This document shows positions 27,079 to 35,671 of a DNA stretch of 64,000 bases, one piece after another. The translations under genes and the position numbers were made by a program. The DNA comes from CAVTQZ01 sp963737015 (lineage in GTDB: Bacteria; Actinomycetota; Acidimicrobiia; Acidimicrobiales; UBA8190): NCBI GenBank assembly GCA_963737015.1, contig CAVTQZ010000001.1:1364001-1428000 (forward strand), read 5' to 3'. The number at the start of each line of letters is the position of its first letter. Position 1 is the first letter of the stretch. The notes under the pieces were generated by a model. The model searched no databases. It had not been told where the DNA came from and saw only the letters and a program-made list of their open reading frames with translations.

Positions 27079-27158
27079 ACCCGCTCCAGGGCCCAGATCA
27101 GCACCAGGAACAACGCCACAAATGCGACGATCCCAACAAAAACGAGAAAGTCGGCCAT
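27075..27158 (-). CDS. 27-residue membrane micro-ORF preceding kdpF
   Basis: A 27-codon frame encoding MADFLVFVGIVAFVALFLVL... ending WALERV: one hydrophobic helix with an acidic start and a short charged end. Its TGA overlaps the kdpF ATG in an ATGA arrangement, so translation appears coupled. It is the first gene of the kdp operon. From memory, similar tiny proteins (MADxxF...ERL type) precede kdpF in other actinobacteria, usually left unannotated or unnamed. It may be a second small Kdp subunit. The ribosome site is weak. Confidence 0.65.
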   Translation of the reverse strand: MADFLVFVGIVAFVALFLVLIWALERV

Positions 27159-27204
27159 GACCACATCCTGGGGCCACACGGGCTGAAAAAAGGCTGACGA
27201 AAGC

Positions 27205-27239
27205 CCAGGCGGCCTTAAAAACTTCTTCTTAACGCCTGG
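27205..27239. promoter_or_regulatory. interrupted palindrome between divergent kdp operons, candidate KdpE operator
   Basis: A perfect 7-bp inverted repeat, CCAGGCG (27205-27211) and CGCCTGG (27233-27239), flanks a 21-bp AT-rich core (TTAAAAACTTCTTCTTAA within it), the only AT-rich patch in the 126-bp region between the leftward kdp operon and the rightward kinase gene. Position and symmetry suggest a regulator-binding site, with KdpE the natural candidate. A hairpin in a 5' leader is an alternative. Confidence 0.45.
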
Positions 27240-27284
27240 ACCCACCGGCGAAAGTACCGCCCTCGCGAGTGGGAAAATCCGTCG

Positions 27285-28754
27285 ATGGACAGAAGGGTGC
27301 TCGGGTCGGTCGTAGGTGTCCTCGCGTCCATGGCTCTCGGCGCGGCCATGCTTCCACTGCGCTCGCACTTGAGCATCGCCACCAGCGCCCTGGTTCTAGT
27401 GGTGCCGGTCGTGGGCGGGGTCGTGGTGGGCGGATTCGTGGCGGGTCTGGTCAGCGTCGCGGCCGGTTTCCTCGTGTACGACCTCGTCTTCATCCCGCCC
27501 TATTACACGCTGACGGTCGGGTCGGCTCAGAACTGGGTGGCTCTCGCGGTGTACCTCGTGGTGATGGTGCTCGTGGCGAGGGTCGTTGCCCACGTCGACG
27601 AGGCGCGTGCTGCATCGTCCATCCGAGAAAAGAGCGCGCGACATCTTTTCGAGATGTCGGAGCTACTACTCGGGGAGAAGCCCCTCGAAGCCCTCGGCAA
27701 TTCCATCGTCGAGGGGATACAACAGACCTTCGGCGTAAGCGACATGGCGCTTCTCATGTCGGTGGACGACCGGCTCGAGGTGGTCGCATCAGCCGGGTCC
27801 TCGATGGACAGCGAGGAGCTGGCTGGACTGAGAGCCCCTTCCAGGGTGCCGGTTCCGTTGAGCACCGGGGTGCCCGAGGACTCGGCCCATACGCTCGCGT
27901 TGTACACATCGGGTCGCCCCGTTGGCCTGTTGGTGATGCGCGGAAGGGTAAGTGATCCGACGCTCCGCGAGCTGCTCCCAACGCTCGCGAACCACTTGGC
28001 ACTCGCGCTCGAGCGCGCACAGTTGCACGAGAAGGCGAGGCACGCGGAGATCCTCGAGGAGATCGACCGCCTGAGGAGGGCACTCGTGAGCGCGGTATCT
28101 CACGACCTTCGCACACCCCTGGCGACGATCAAGGTCGCGTCGTCCACACTCCTCGATTCCCCGGGAGCGCTCTCCGACACCGATACCAAAGAGCTCTACG
28201 ACCTCATCGACCTTCAGGCGGACCGGTTGGACAGGTTGGTCGCTAGCCTCCTCGACATGACCCGTCTAGAGGCGGGGGTGCTAGAGCTCAATCGTGCTCC
28301 GCACTTCGTCTTGGACCTCGTAGGAGACGCGCTGTCAGGGCTCGGGCCCTCGCTTCACGGGCCGCACGTCGAGATCGACCTCCCTCCGGAGCTACCTCCA
28401 GTCGAGGTCGACCACCTTCTGGTCGAGCAAGTCCTCGCCAACCTCTTGGACAACGCGGACCGCCATGCACCGCCCGGCACGACCATCACCGTGTCCGCCA
28501 GGGTGCTCGATCCTTCGACCGTCTCGGTGATCGTCACGGATTCGGGGCCAGGAGTTCCCGCCTCCGAGCGCGACTCGGTCTTCGAGAGCTTCGTACGTTT
28601 CGACACGGGTGGACGGGCTGGACTCGGTCTCGCCCTCGCGAAGACCTTCGTCGAGGCTCACGGTGGGCGCATCTGGGTCGAAGACGCGACTCTTGGGGGG
28701 GCAAGCTTCGTCTTCACTGTGCCGACAGCGCCCTCCCCTGAGAGTGCCAGCTGA
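27285..28754 (+). CDS. kdpD: KdpD-type sensor histidine kinase (DUF4118 + kinase part)
   Basis: The membrane and kinase half of KdpD as a separate protein, 489 residues. Residues about 8-103 form the four-helix DUF4118 domain with the tell-tale 'VYDLVFIPPYYTLTVGSAQNW'; about 120-245 is a GAF-like region. The HisKA motif 'VSHDLRTPLATIK' holds phospho-acceptor His273, and HATPase boxes follow ('LLDNADRHAP', 'DSGPGVP', 'GRAGLGLALAK'). It lacks the Walker-A KdpD sensor and USP domains, which are encoded by 21304-22534. It is co-oriented with kdpE, 20 bp downstream, and divergent from kdpFABC. Signal transfer probably needs both halves. Confidence 0.88.
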   Translation: MDRRVLGSVVGVLASMALGAAMLPLRSHLSIATSALVLVVPVVGGVVVGGFVAGLVSVAAGFLVYDLVFIPPYYTLTVGSAQNWVALAVYLVVMVLVARVVAHVDEARAASSIREKSARHLFEMSELLLGEKPLEALGNSIVEGIQQTFGVSDMALLMSVDDRLEVVASAGSSMDSEELAGLRAPSRVPVPLSTGVPEDSAHTLALYTSGRPVGLLVMRGRVSDPTLRELLPTLANHLALALERAQLHEKARHAEILEEIDRLRRALVSAVSHDLRTPLATIKVASSTLLDSPGALSDTDTKELYDLIDLQADRLDRLVASLLDMTRLEAGVLELNRAPHFVLDLVGDALSGLGPSLHGPHVEIDLPPELPPVEVDHLLVEQVLANLLDNADRHAPPGTTITVSARVLDPSTVSVIVTDSGPGVPASERDSVFESFVRFDTGGRAGLGLALAKTFVEAHGGRIWVEDATLGGASFVFTVPTAPSPESAS

Positions 28755-28774
28755 AACGCCGAACGGTAGGGAAC

Positions 28775-29467
28775 GTGTCGAAAATCCTCGTGATCGATGA
28801 CGATCCCTCTCTCCTTCGGGCACTTCGCGTGGGACTTCAGGCTAAAGGCCACGTGGTCGTGACGGCCGTGACCGGCGAGCAAGGTATCTCCCAGGCCGCA
28901 TTGAGCGACCCCGACGTGGTAGTGCTCGACCTGGGTCTTCCGGACATCGACGGCTTGTCCGTCTGCAAGAGGATCCGCCAATGGAGCGAGGTTCCGGTGG
29001 TAGTGCTCTCGGCCGCCGACGACGAAGAAAGAAAGGTCGCCGCCCTCGACATGGAGGCCGACGACTATGTGACCAAGCCTTTCGGGATGGGCGAGCTCGA
29101 GGCTCGGATACGCACCGCCGTTCGCCACCGCCATCGTGACCTCGGGGTCGAGGAACCGACACACATTTCGGTAGGTACCTTGAATCTCGACCTCGTCCAC
29201 CACGAGGCGAGAAAAGACGGTCAGCTCCTCGAGCTCACTTCGAAGGAGTTCGACCTGCTCGCCTACCTCGCACACCATGCGGGCAAGACCTGCACCCACA
29301 AGATGATCCTCGAATCCGTCTGGGGGCGTTCCTACGGATCGGAGACCTCTTACCTCCACGCCTACATACACCGACTGCGTCAGAAACTGCGTGACGAGTC
29401 GGGCGCTCTAATCGTGAACTCTCCCGGCATCGGCTACATACTGACTGCACATCCCGGGGAAACCTGA
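28775..29467 (+). CDS. kdpE: response regulator KdpE
   Basis: OmpR-family response regulator of 230 residues that should activate kdpFABC when phosphorylated by the adjacent kinase. Receiver acidic pocket 'IDDDP' (7-11), phospho-acceptor Asp52 in 'VVVLDLGLPD' and 'DYVTKPFGMGELEARI' are intact. The winged-helix output domain includes 'LTSKEFDLLAYLAHHAGK' and 'SYLHAYIHRLRQKL'. It starts GTG at 28775, 20 bp after the kinase stop. Confidence 0.92.
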   Translation: MSKILVIDDDPSLLRALRVGLQAKGHVVVTAVTGEQGISQAALSDPDVVVLDLGLPDIDGLSVCKRIRQWSEVPVVVLSAADDEERKVAALDMEADDYVTKPFGMGELEARIRTAVRHRHRDLGVEEPTHISVGTLNLDLVHHEARKDGQLLELTSKEFDLLAYLAHHAGKTCTHKMILESVWGRSYGSETSYLHAYIHRLRQKLRDESGALIVNSPGIGYILTAHPGET

Positions 29468-29539
29468 GCGATAGTCCGATGCGAGCCCTCGTTCAACTCG
29501 AAGGGACGAAGTCCGTCTGGGTGCTCAGGTGGGAGATCC

Positions 29540-29791
29540 TCACGCGCTCTGGTCGGGATCGGCGTCCCACCACTGGCACCACCACTCTGCGCCCACGAGG
29601 ATCCGGAGCTTCTGGTGCCAGCAGTACGAAATGTCCTTGTAGGACTCCAGGTAATAGCGGCAGTTCTCGCACTTCTCGTTGCCCGAGGGCTTGCCTTTGA
29701 GAACCGCGTTGTCGGCGAGGTGACGCAGCTCGATCGACAGCTTCTCGTCGATCTCCTTCGGTTCGGGTTCCGGAATCTCGTAGTCGCTCAC
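29540..29791 (-). CDS. tetracysteine mini-protein, possibly HiPIP-like iron-sulfur protein
   Basis: An 83-residue protein starting at GTG 29791 (VSDYEIPEPEPKEIDEKL). The C-terminal half holds four cysteines as C41-x2-C44-x12-C57-x14-C72 in 'CENCRYYLESYKDISYCW' and 'AEWWCQWWD', rich in Trp and Tyr. The spacing and the aromatic residue before the last cysteine are reminiscent of high-potential iron-sulfur proteins, but there is no export signal and the charged N-terminal half is different. A small zinc-binding protein is the alternative. It converges with kdpE, 72 bp between stops. Confidence 0.6.
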   Translation of the reverse strand: MSDYEIPEPEPKEIDEKLSIELRHLADNAVLKGKPSGNEKCENCRYYLESYKDISYCWHQKLRILVGAEWWCQWWDADPDQSA

Positions 29792-29960
29792 CGACCCAAG
29801 GTATCGAACGTCGAGGAGGCCGAAAGACCCTGGGCAGGGGTGATGGTGCCAACTCCGCCCCGGGAGGTTCGGACGATGGTGGAAGCACCCCTCTGACGTC
29901 ACTGGGCGCCTTCCTTGGCATCGCGAAGAGGCTGGGCGAGACTGGGCTCTGGAGGTCTAG

Positions 29961-32390
29961 TTGGGGGCTCTGGGGTTCGTATTACGCGCTGATCTTCGCC
30001 ATCGGTGGCGCTCCTGGATCGCTCTTTCCGTCCTGGTCGCGCTCGTGGGCGGCCTTGTCCTGGCCGCCATGGCCGCGGGGCGTCGCACCGAGTCCGCGTT
30101 CCCCCGCTTCGTCGCGTCCCGCGGCTTCGACGTCGTCGTGTACGCGGTGCAACCGATAGCCGGATTGAACAGGTTGCCGGGCGTTACTGAAGTCCGGGAC
30201 TCGCTGGGTCCCTTCACCGGTCAACCCACTTGTAATTGCACCCACCCGATCAACTCGACGGACTTCGGCCTCATCGGCCTCGCGCCCGGAAGCCGTCCGA
30301 CATACAAGCTCATCTCGGGGAATATTCCCGACCCCCGGGCGTCGGATCAGGTCCTGGCGTCGTTCACGCTGCAGGAGGACTCGGGAGTCCACATAGGAAG
30401 CGTCATCCATGTTCCCCTCTACGCTGCATCCCAGGTCGAAGCCGTGAACAACGCGACCGGGGCTCCGCCCACCCCCGGAGGGCCTACCGTCACATTGAAG
30501 GTCGTGGGCATCGCGGCGAGCGAGTACGAGTTCCCTTCCGGAAATACTCCGAGCTACGACCTGTACACGACACCCGCCTTCCAGAAGAAGCTGGAGCCGA
30601 AAATTGCCGTTGGCTATGTGTACTTCGTCAACCTGCGCGACGGGGCGGCCGGTGTCCCTCGTTTCGTCGCCCAAGCGAGCGCTGCAAGTCCCGCTGGCTT
30701 CGGCGGGTCACAGAGCGAGGATGCTCTAGTCGAAGCTGTGGAAAGAGCAATCCACCCTCAAGCCGTCGGCTGGTGGGTTCTAGCCGGACTCTCCGCCTTT
30801 GTGGGGATCGCGGTCCTCGGTCAGGCGCTCTTCCGACAGAGCAATGCGGAGAGCGAGAGTTATCCGACCATCACCGCCCTCGGTGGAAGTCGACGCTTGC
30901 TCTTCGGCTTGGCGATGGCGCGCACGCTCGCCATCTCGCTCGTCGGGGGCCTCGGGGCCGTCCTCGTTGCCACGCTGCTCTCCCCAATCGCCCCTCTCGG
31001 CGAGGCGCGCACCGCTGAGGTGTCGACCGGGATCAACTTCGACGTCCCCGTCCTGACGATCGGCGCACTCGGGATCGTGGGGGTCGTGCTGTGTCTCGGA
31101 ATCTGGCCGGCACTTCGGGCTTCGCGAACCTCGCGAACCGGGAACCGCGCCCGCACGTCGCGCCCTTCGGTCGTCGTAGCGCGGCTGGCAGCCCTCGGTG
31201 CACCGCCGAGCGCTGTAGTGGGAGTGCGTCACGCCCTCGAAAGCCGAAGTGGAGGATCCAGCGTTCCCGTCGGCAGCGCCATCGCCGGCACCATCCTCGC
31301 GATCACCGCCCTTTGCGGGACCGTGGTCTTCGGGGCGAGCTTGTCCCACCTGACGGCAACGCCGAAGCTCTACGGAACAGATTTCCAGCTCAATTTCAGC
31401 GACACGGCGGGGGGAAATGGCGGACCGAACGCTGCGCTCCTGGCGGAACTCCGACACGATCGCAACGTCACCGGTATCACAGAGGGCATCGCGGTCGAAG
31501 TTGCGGTGAACAACGCCGCCGTCGGTGCGATCGCGGCCACTGCTTTGAAAGGCCGGTTGCCCTTCTCGACCGTCAACGGTCATCTACCGAACGGCGATGG
31601 AGAGATCGGGCTTGGAGCAGCCACCATGCGCGAAGCGCACGCTTCTTTGGGCTCAGACGTCCACGTCACGTTCGTCCTTCCTTCAGGACAGAGACGGACC
31701 GTGGCGTTCCGTGTCGTCTCCACCGTCTCGTTGCCGGTCCTGGGCGGAGTCGTCGGTCTTGGCACGGGAGCGATGTTCACCCTTAAAGGCTACGAGGACG
31801 CGTTGTGCTCCTCCGAACCCCCGCAGTCCCCATGCCGAGCTGCGGTTACAAGTGGTCACGACGGGGGCGTTCTCGCGTCGATCACGAAGGGCCCCGAGCA
31901 GGCAGGGGAAGTGAACCACTACCTCGCGTCGTACCAGGCGATCGCCGCCTTACCAGTCACTCCGACCTCGCTCGTGAACTTCGGCGAGGCCGTGAACTTC
32001 CCGTTGATCTTCGGAGGCATCCTCGCCGTCTTCGGTATTGCAACACTCGTTCATCTTCTGATCGTGAGCGTGGCGCGCAGGAGACGAGAGATCGGGCTTC
32101 TGAAGGTCCTCGGATTCGTTAATCGCCAGGCAGGTGCCACCGTGGCGTGGCAGGCGACCACCTTTACGGGCATCGGCGTCATCGTCGGCATCCCGCTCGG
32201 CGTCATCGTCGGTGAAGCGGTGTGGCGGGCGTTCTCCTCGAACCTCGGTGCGGTGCCCGTCTCCATCGTGCCCGTTTCACTGATCACGGTCCTTGTGGCC
32301 GGCTCTGTCGTTGCGGGCAATCTGATCGCGCTGCTTCCAGCAGCTGCCGCCACTCGGTCTAAGCCCCAATCGCTGCTTCGGGCCCAATAG
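29961..32390 (+). CDS. FtsX/MacB-type ABC transporter permease, no ATPase partner nearby
   Basis: An 809-residue membrane protein with an N-terminal transmembrane helix (about 16-40), a large extracytoplasmic region, an FtsX core of several helices (about 265-400), a second extracytoplasmic region, and a final FtsX core (about 680-800, 'IFGGILAVFGIATLVHLLIV', 'GLLKVLGFVNRQ'). Such permeases normally pair with an ATP-binding subunit in lipoprotein or peptide export; none is encoded beside it here. Start is TTG 29961 with GGAGG 5 nt upstream, a confident start. It lies inside the potassium island but shows no potassium-related feature. Confidence 0.8.
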   Translation: MGALGFVLRADLRHRWRSWIALSVLVALVGGLVLAAMAAGRRTESAFPRFVASRGFDVVVYAVQPIAGLNRLPGVTEVRDSLGPFTGQPTCNCTHPINSTDFGLIGLAPGSRPTYKLISGNIPDPRASDQVLASFTLQEDSGVHIGSVIHVPLYAASQVEAVNNATGAPPTPGGPTVTLKVVGIAASEYEFPSGNTPSYDLYTTPAFQKKLEPKIAVGYVYFVNLRDGAAGVPRFVAQASAASPAGFGGSQSEDALVEAVERAIHPQAVGWWVLAGLSAFVGIAVLGQALFRQSNAESESYPTITALGGSRRLLFGLAMARTLAISLVGGLGAVLVATLLSPIAPLGEARTAEVSTGINFDVPVLTIGALGIVGVVLCLGIWPALRASRTSRTGNRARTSRPSVVVARLAALGAPPSAVVGVRHALESRSGGSSVPVGSAIAGTILAITALCGTVVFGASLSHLTATPKLYGTDFQLNFSDTAGGNGGPNAALLAELRHDRNVTGITEGIAVEVAVNNAAVGAIAATALKGRLPFSTVNGHLPNGDGEIGLGAATMREAHASLGSDVHVTFVLPSGQRRTVAFRVVSTVSLPVLGGVVGLGTGAMFTLKGYEDALCSSEPPQSPCRAAVTSGHDGGVLASITKGPEQAGEVNHYLASYQAIAALPVTPTSLVNFGEAVNFPLIFGGILAVFGIATLVHLLIVSVARRRREIGLLKVLGFVNRQAGATVAWQATTFTGIGVIVGIPLGVIVGEAVWRAFSSNLGAVPVSIVPVSLITVLVAGSVVAGNLIALLPAAAATRSKPQSLLRAQ

Positions 32391-32423
32391 GGCTGAGCGA
32401 CGTTCGATGAATCCCCCTTCGCG

Positions 32424-34835
32424 CTAACGGGTCGGATCGGCTTCGGCCGTCTCGGGTCCGGCTATCAGCTCGTACTCCGGGTTCAGTATCGCCAACGAGC
32501 CCTGCCATGCACCCACGGTTCCCTGGGCGACGAGCTTTACGCCCTGCTGCACACCCGGGATGCGGCGACGACCCTGGAACACCAGAAGAATCGCTCCCGT
32601 CGAGTCGATGAGGGTGCACTCGAGATTCGCTGTGGCAGCCCCCGTGGGGACTCGTATCGAACGCACCCTGCCCGCAACCCGGACGCGGTCGCGCCATTTC
32701 ACTTCGGCGATCGGTGTCGTACCGGCGACCTGAGGAGTTAGGTCCGCCTCGTTCCGATGATCCGAACGCGGCCGGCGCGGAGCCACCCGCTCGATCGCAC
32801 GGGGGCGCAGTCTCGACCCGCCGCCCGAGAGCTGGAAGGGGACGATCGTGGCGTTCGCGTGTGGGAGCTGGGATACCGCGGCAGCGATCCTGTCGGCGGT
32901 CTTGTCATGGAGGACCCGTCGCCATCCCGTCGCGAAGCCTCTTCTCGGCAGAAGGATCGAAAGCTCGGTGTCGCCCTGAGCGAGGATCTCTGCTGCGAGC
33001 TCCAGGGCTGCGCGCGCCAGTCTCCGGTCGGGACAATCCACGATCTCCAGCGGTAGAGCAGACAATCCGAGTCTGCTCCACTCCGATTCGAGCTTTTCGG
33101 ATTCTCGAGGATCCACGGCGAAGTGCACGGCGCGCAGCTCGTCGGGCGTCAGCGTCCGGGCGTACTGCAGTGCCCTCGCCGTGGCGAGATCGAGTCTGTC
33201 GACCAAGACGATCACGACGTGACGGCGAAGCACCGGTACCTCGCACGCCTGTGCAGCTTCCACCTCGAGCTCCGTGGACTCCTTCGCATACTGGCGGTTC
33301 AAGCGCAGTAGCAACAGAAAGAGCACCGGTCCTGCAACCACGACCAACCAGGCACCTTCTACGAACTTGAAAATTGCGAAGATCAGAACCACAACCGCAG
33401 AGAGCACTGCAGCGGAGCCGTTTATCACCAGCCGAATCCGCCACCCCGGCTCGCGAAGAGTCCTGTGGTGCTTCACCATCCCCGCCCCCGCCATTGTGAA
33501 GCCAGTGAACACGCCGATCGCGTACAGCGCTACGAGTGCGGTGAGGTTCGCATTGGTGCCCACGACCAACGCGATGCCGACGATCGCCAGGACGACGATG
33601 CCGTTGGAGAAAGCGAGCCTGTGACCCCGTCTGGTCAACTGGCGCGGAAGGAACGAGTCTTCGGCGACGAAACTTGCAAGATAGGGAAAGCCGTTGAAGC
33701 TCGTGTTGCCGCCGGTGAAGAGGATGAGAATCGTCGCGATCAGGACCACGTCCCTGAGCGCTTCCCCGATGCCGTGGCGACCGAACACCCATCCTGTCAC
33801 CTGCGCCACGACAGTGGGCGAGCCGGCGGTGTACGGAGCGGCGTGTGACCAGTGAGCCAGGAAGGTCACGCCGAGCACGAGGAAGCCCAGAACCGAGCTC
33901 ATGATCACGAGGGTGACCCGCCCGTTACGAGCCTCAGGACGGCGGAACGCTCCGATCGAATTCGATATGGCTTCGAGGCCGGTGAGCGACGAACCACCGT
34001 TGGCGACGCCGCGCAGAATCGCTGTAATCGCGGCGAACTCGATCAATCCGCTGTGATGCCCGAAGGGGAGCATTCCTGCCTGACGGGTAATCTGCGCCGG
34101 GACGTCCCCGAGAACCTCTCTCAAGAGGCCGACGATCACCACCGATCCGAGTCCGAAGACGAACAAATAGGTGGGAAGTGCAAAGACCCGAGCGCCCTCC
34201 CGAAGCCCCCGGAGGTTGCCGTAACAGAGGATGACGATCACTGCGACAGTGATCGGGACGGTGTAGGGCGTGAGCCTCGGAATCAAAGACGTAAGCGCGT
34301 CGGTGCCCGCCGTACATTGCACCGCGACGGTGACGGTGTAATCGATCAGAAGGGCCACCGCAGCGATTTGCGCGATCCGCGGGCCGAAATTGTCGCGTGC
34401 AACCACGTACGACCCGCCCGCCTTGGTGTACACCTTTATGACTTCCAGGTACGACAGCGTCACGAATACCAGCACCCCCAGGATGACGAACGTGACGGGA
34501 AGCAGGAGTGAGAACGCGGCGATACCGAACCACGGCAGGAGCTGCGTGAGCATCTGCTCCGTGCCGTATGCGGAAGACGAGATCATGTCGGGGGCGAGCA
34601 CACCCAGCCCCGCCAGCTTGCCGAGGCGCTCGGTTGCTTGACGCTCACTGGCGAGCGGCGGACCCAAAACGGCGTTCTTGAGGCGGTACCGCAGAGTCTC
34701 GGGCAGCTTGAGGGAGTCGGGACCAGGCAGGGCTTCAGGCACAAACCTGTGGTCGGGCTTCAGGCGTACCGTTTCGGAGGCTCTCCCCTCTCCGTCGTCG
34801 CCGGCGGTCTCGGCGTTCAGCCCTGCCCTTTCCAT
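32424..34835 (-). CDS. KimA-like APC-family permease with fused C-terminal OB-fold
   Basis: An 803-residue protein. The N-terminal cytoplasmic stretch leads to 'PDMISSSAYGTEQML' and about twelve transmembrane helices (75-505) with 'GVANGGSSLTGLEAISN' and 'FTGGNTSFNGFPYLASFVAE'. This is the amino-acid/polyamine/organocation fold of the KimA potassium importers (B. subtilis YdaO). Residues about 510-690 form a cytoplasmic domain ('VVIVLVDRLDLATARALQYA'), as in KimA. The last 100 residues ('RVRVAGRVRSIRVPTG', 'VKLVAQGTVGAWQGSLAI') look like an OB fold, usually a separate small gene. Location opposite two TrkA genes supports potassium transport; amino-acid transport is the alternative. Confidence 0.75.
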   Translation of the reverse strand: MERAGLNAETAGDDGEGRASETVRLKPDHRFVPEALPGPDSLKLPETLRYRLKNAVLGPPLASERQATERLGKLAGLGVLAPDMISSSAYGTEQMLTQLLPWFGIAAFSLLLPVTFVILGVLVFVTLSYLEVIKVYTKAGGSYVVARDNFGPRIAQIAAVALLIDYTVTVAVQCTAGTDALTSLIPRLTPYTVPITVAVIVILCYGNLRGLREGARVFALPTYLFVFGLGSVVIVGLLREVLGDVPAQITRQAGMLPFGHHSGLIEFAAITAILRGVANGGSSLTGLEAISNSIGAFRRPEARNGRVTLVIMSSVLGFLVLGVTFLAHWSHAAPYTAGSPTVVAQVTGWVFGRHGIGEALRDVVLIATILILFTGGNTSFNGFPYLASFVAEDSFLPRQLTRRGHRLAFSNGIVVLAIVGIALVVGTNANLTALVALYAIGVFTGFTMAGAGMVKHHRTLREPGWRIRLVINGSAAVLSAVVVLIFAIFKFVEGAWLVVVAGPVLFLLLLRLNRQYAKESTELEVEAAQACEVPVLRRHVVIVLVDRLDLATARALQYARTLTPDELRAVHFAVDPRESEKLESEWSRLGLSALPLEIVDCPDRRLARAALELAAEILAQGDTELSILLPRRGFATGWRRVLHDKTADRIAAAVSQLPHANATIVPFQLSGGGSRLRPRAIERVAPRRPRSDHRNEADLTPQVAGTTPIAEVKWRDRVRVAGRVRSIRVPTGAATANLECTLIDSTGAILLVFQGRRRIPGVQQGVKLVAQGTVGAWQGSLAILNPEYELIAGPETAEADPTR

Positions 34836-34999
34836 CGATTCACCTAAGCACGTTTTCGGGCAGCTCTAGTGACACCGAAGGGGTGCGGAGGGCCAAAGGG
34901 GCTCTCAGAGTGCGGCGGCCCCGGAAAGCTCGGAGATCCCCGGGGGAAGATCCGGGGAAGAATTGTCACAGCGGGTAAGGCCGTGTTGCATATGACCCC

Positions 35000-35671
35000 A
35001 TGCACGTCGTGATAGTGGGTTGTGGCCGGGTGGGCTCCGGTCTCGCCGTCGAATTGGCCGATGGCGGTCACAGCGTCTCGATCATCGACAAATCACCCAA
35101 AGCGTTTCGCCGCCTCCCTCCCTCATGGAAAGGCGAGGCGGTCATAGGTTCCGGCTTCGATCGGCACGTGCTCGACCACGCGGGCGCAGGAAGGGCTGAT
35201 GCACTCGCAGCGGTCACAAGCGGCGACAACTCGAACATTCTCACGGCCCGCATCGCGCGTGAGGCCTATTCGATACCGAACGTCGTAGCGCGGATTTACG
35301 ACCCGAAGAGGGCGGAGATCTATCAGCGCCTCGGGATCCCCACCGTCGCGACCGTGACGTGGACGATCGACCAGGTGATCCGCAGGCTCATTCCCGATGC
35401 GATCGTCGGCGAGTGGTCCGACCCGAGCGGGTTGATGCTCCTGGTCGAGAGGCAGATCCCCGAGAGCTGGGCAGCCCGCAAGCTCGGAGACCTGGGCATG
35501 GCCGGAAAAGCCCGCCTGGTGGCCGTGACACGTTCCGGGGTGCCGCGTCTCGATGTGAAAGAACTCGTTGGTCAAGAGGGCGACGTCCTTCACATCGCCG
35601 TCCTGAAAGAGGCCTTGGCTGATCTCGAGCGCCTAATGCCTGGTTCGGAGCGCGACGGGGAGGCTCCTTGA
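35000..35671 (+). CDS. trkA: TrkA/RCK-family potassium uptake regulator (first of pair)
   Basis: A 223-residue cytoplasmic regulator with an RCK_N Rossmann domain ('VIVGCGRVGSGLAVELADGG', acidic residue D34 ending the second strand) and an RCK_C-type domain ('RQIPESWAARKLGDLGM', 'VTRSGVPRL'). It should bind NAD(H) or ATP and gate a potassium transporter. It overlaps the next trkA by 3 bp and is head-to-head with the KimA-like permease (164 bp between starts). From memory, M. tuberculosis ceoB-ceoC (Rv2691-Rv2692) sit next to a comparable permease gene, Rv2690c. No TrkH/KtrB gene is in the window. Confidence 0.88.
   Translation: MHVVIVGCGRVGSGLAVELADGGHSVSIIDKSPKAFRRLPPSWKGEAVIGSGFDRHVLDHAGAGRADALAAVTSGDNSNILTARIAREAYSIPNVVARIYDPKRAEIYQRLGIPTVATVTWTIDQVIRRLIPDAIVGEWSDPSGLMLLVERQIPESWAARKLGDLGMAGKARLVAVTRSGVPRLDVKELVGQEGDVLHIAVLKEALADLERLMPGSERDGEAP

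Noticed and set aside
34836..34999. c-di-AMP (ydaO/yuaA) riboswitch upstream of the KimA-like permease
   Set aside because: Such riboswitches control kimA in Bacillus, so the region was read for the conserved core on the minus strand. It is GC-rich with only short imperfect repeats and no recognisable core.
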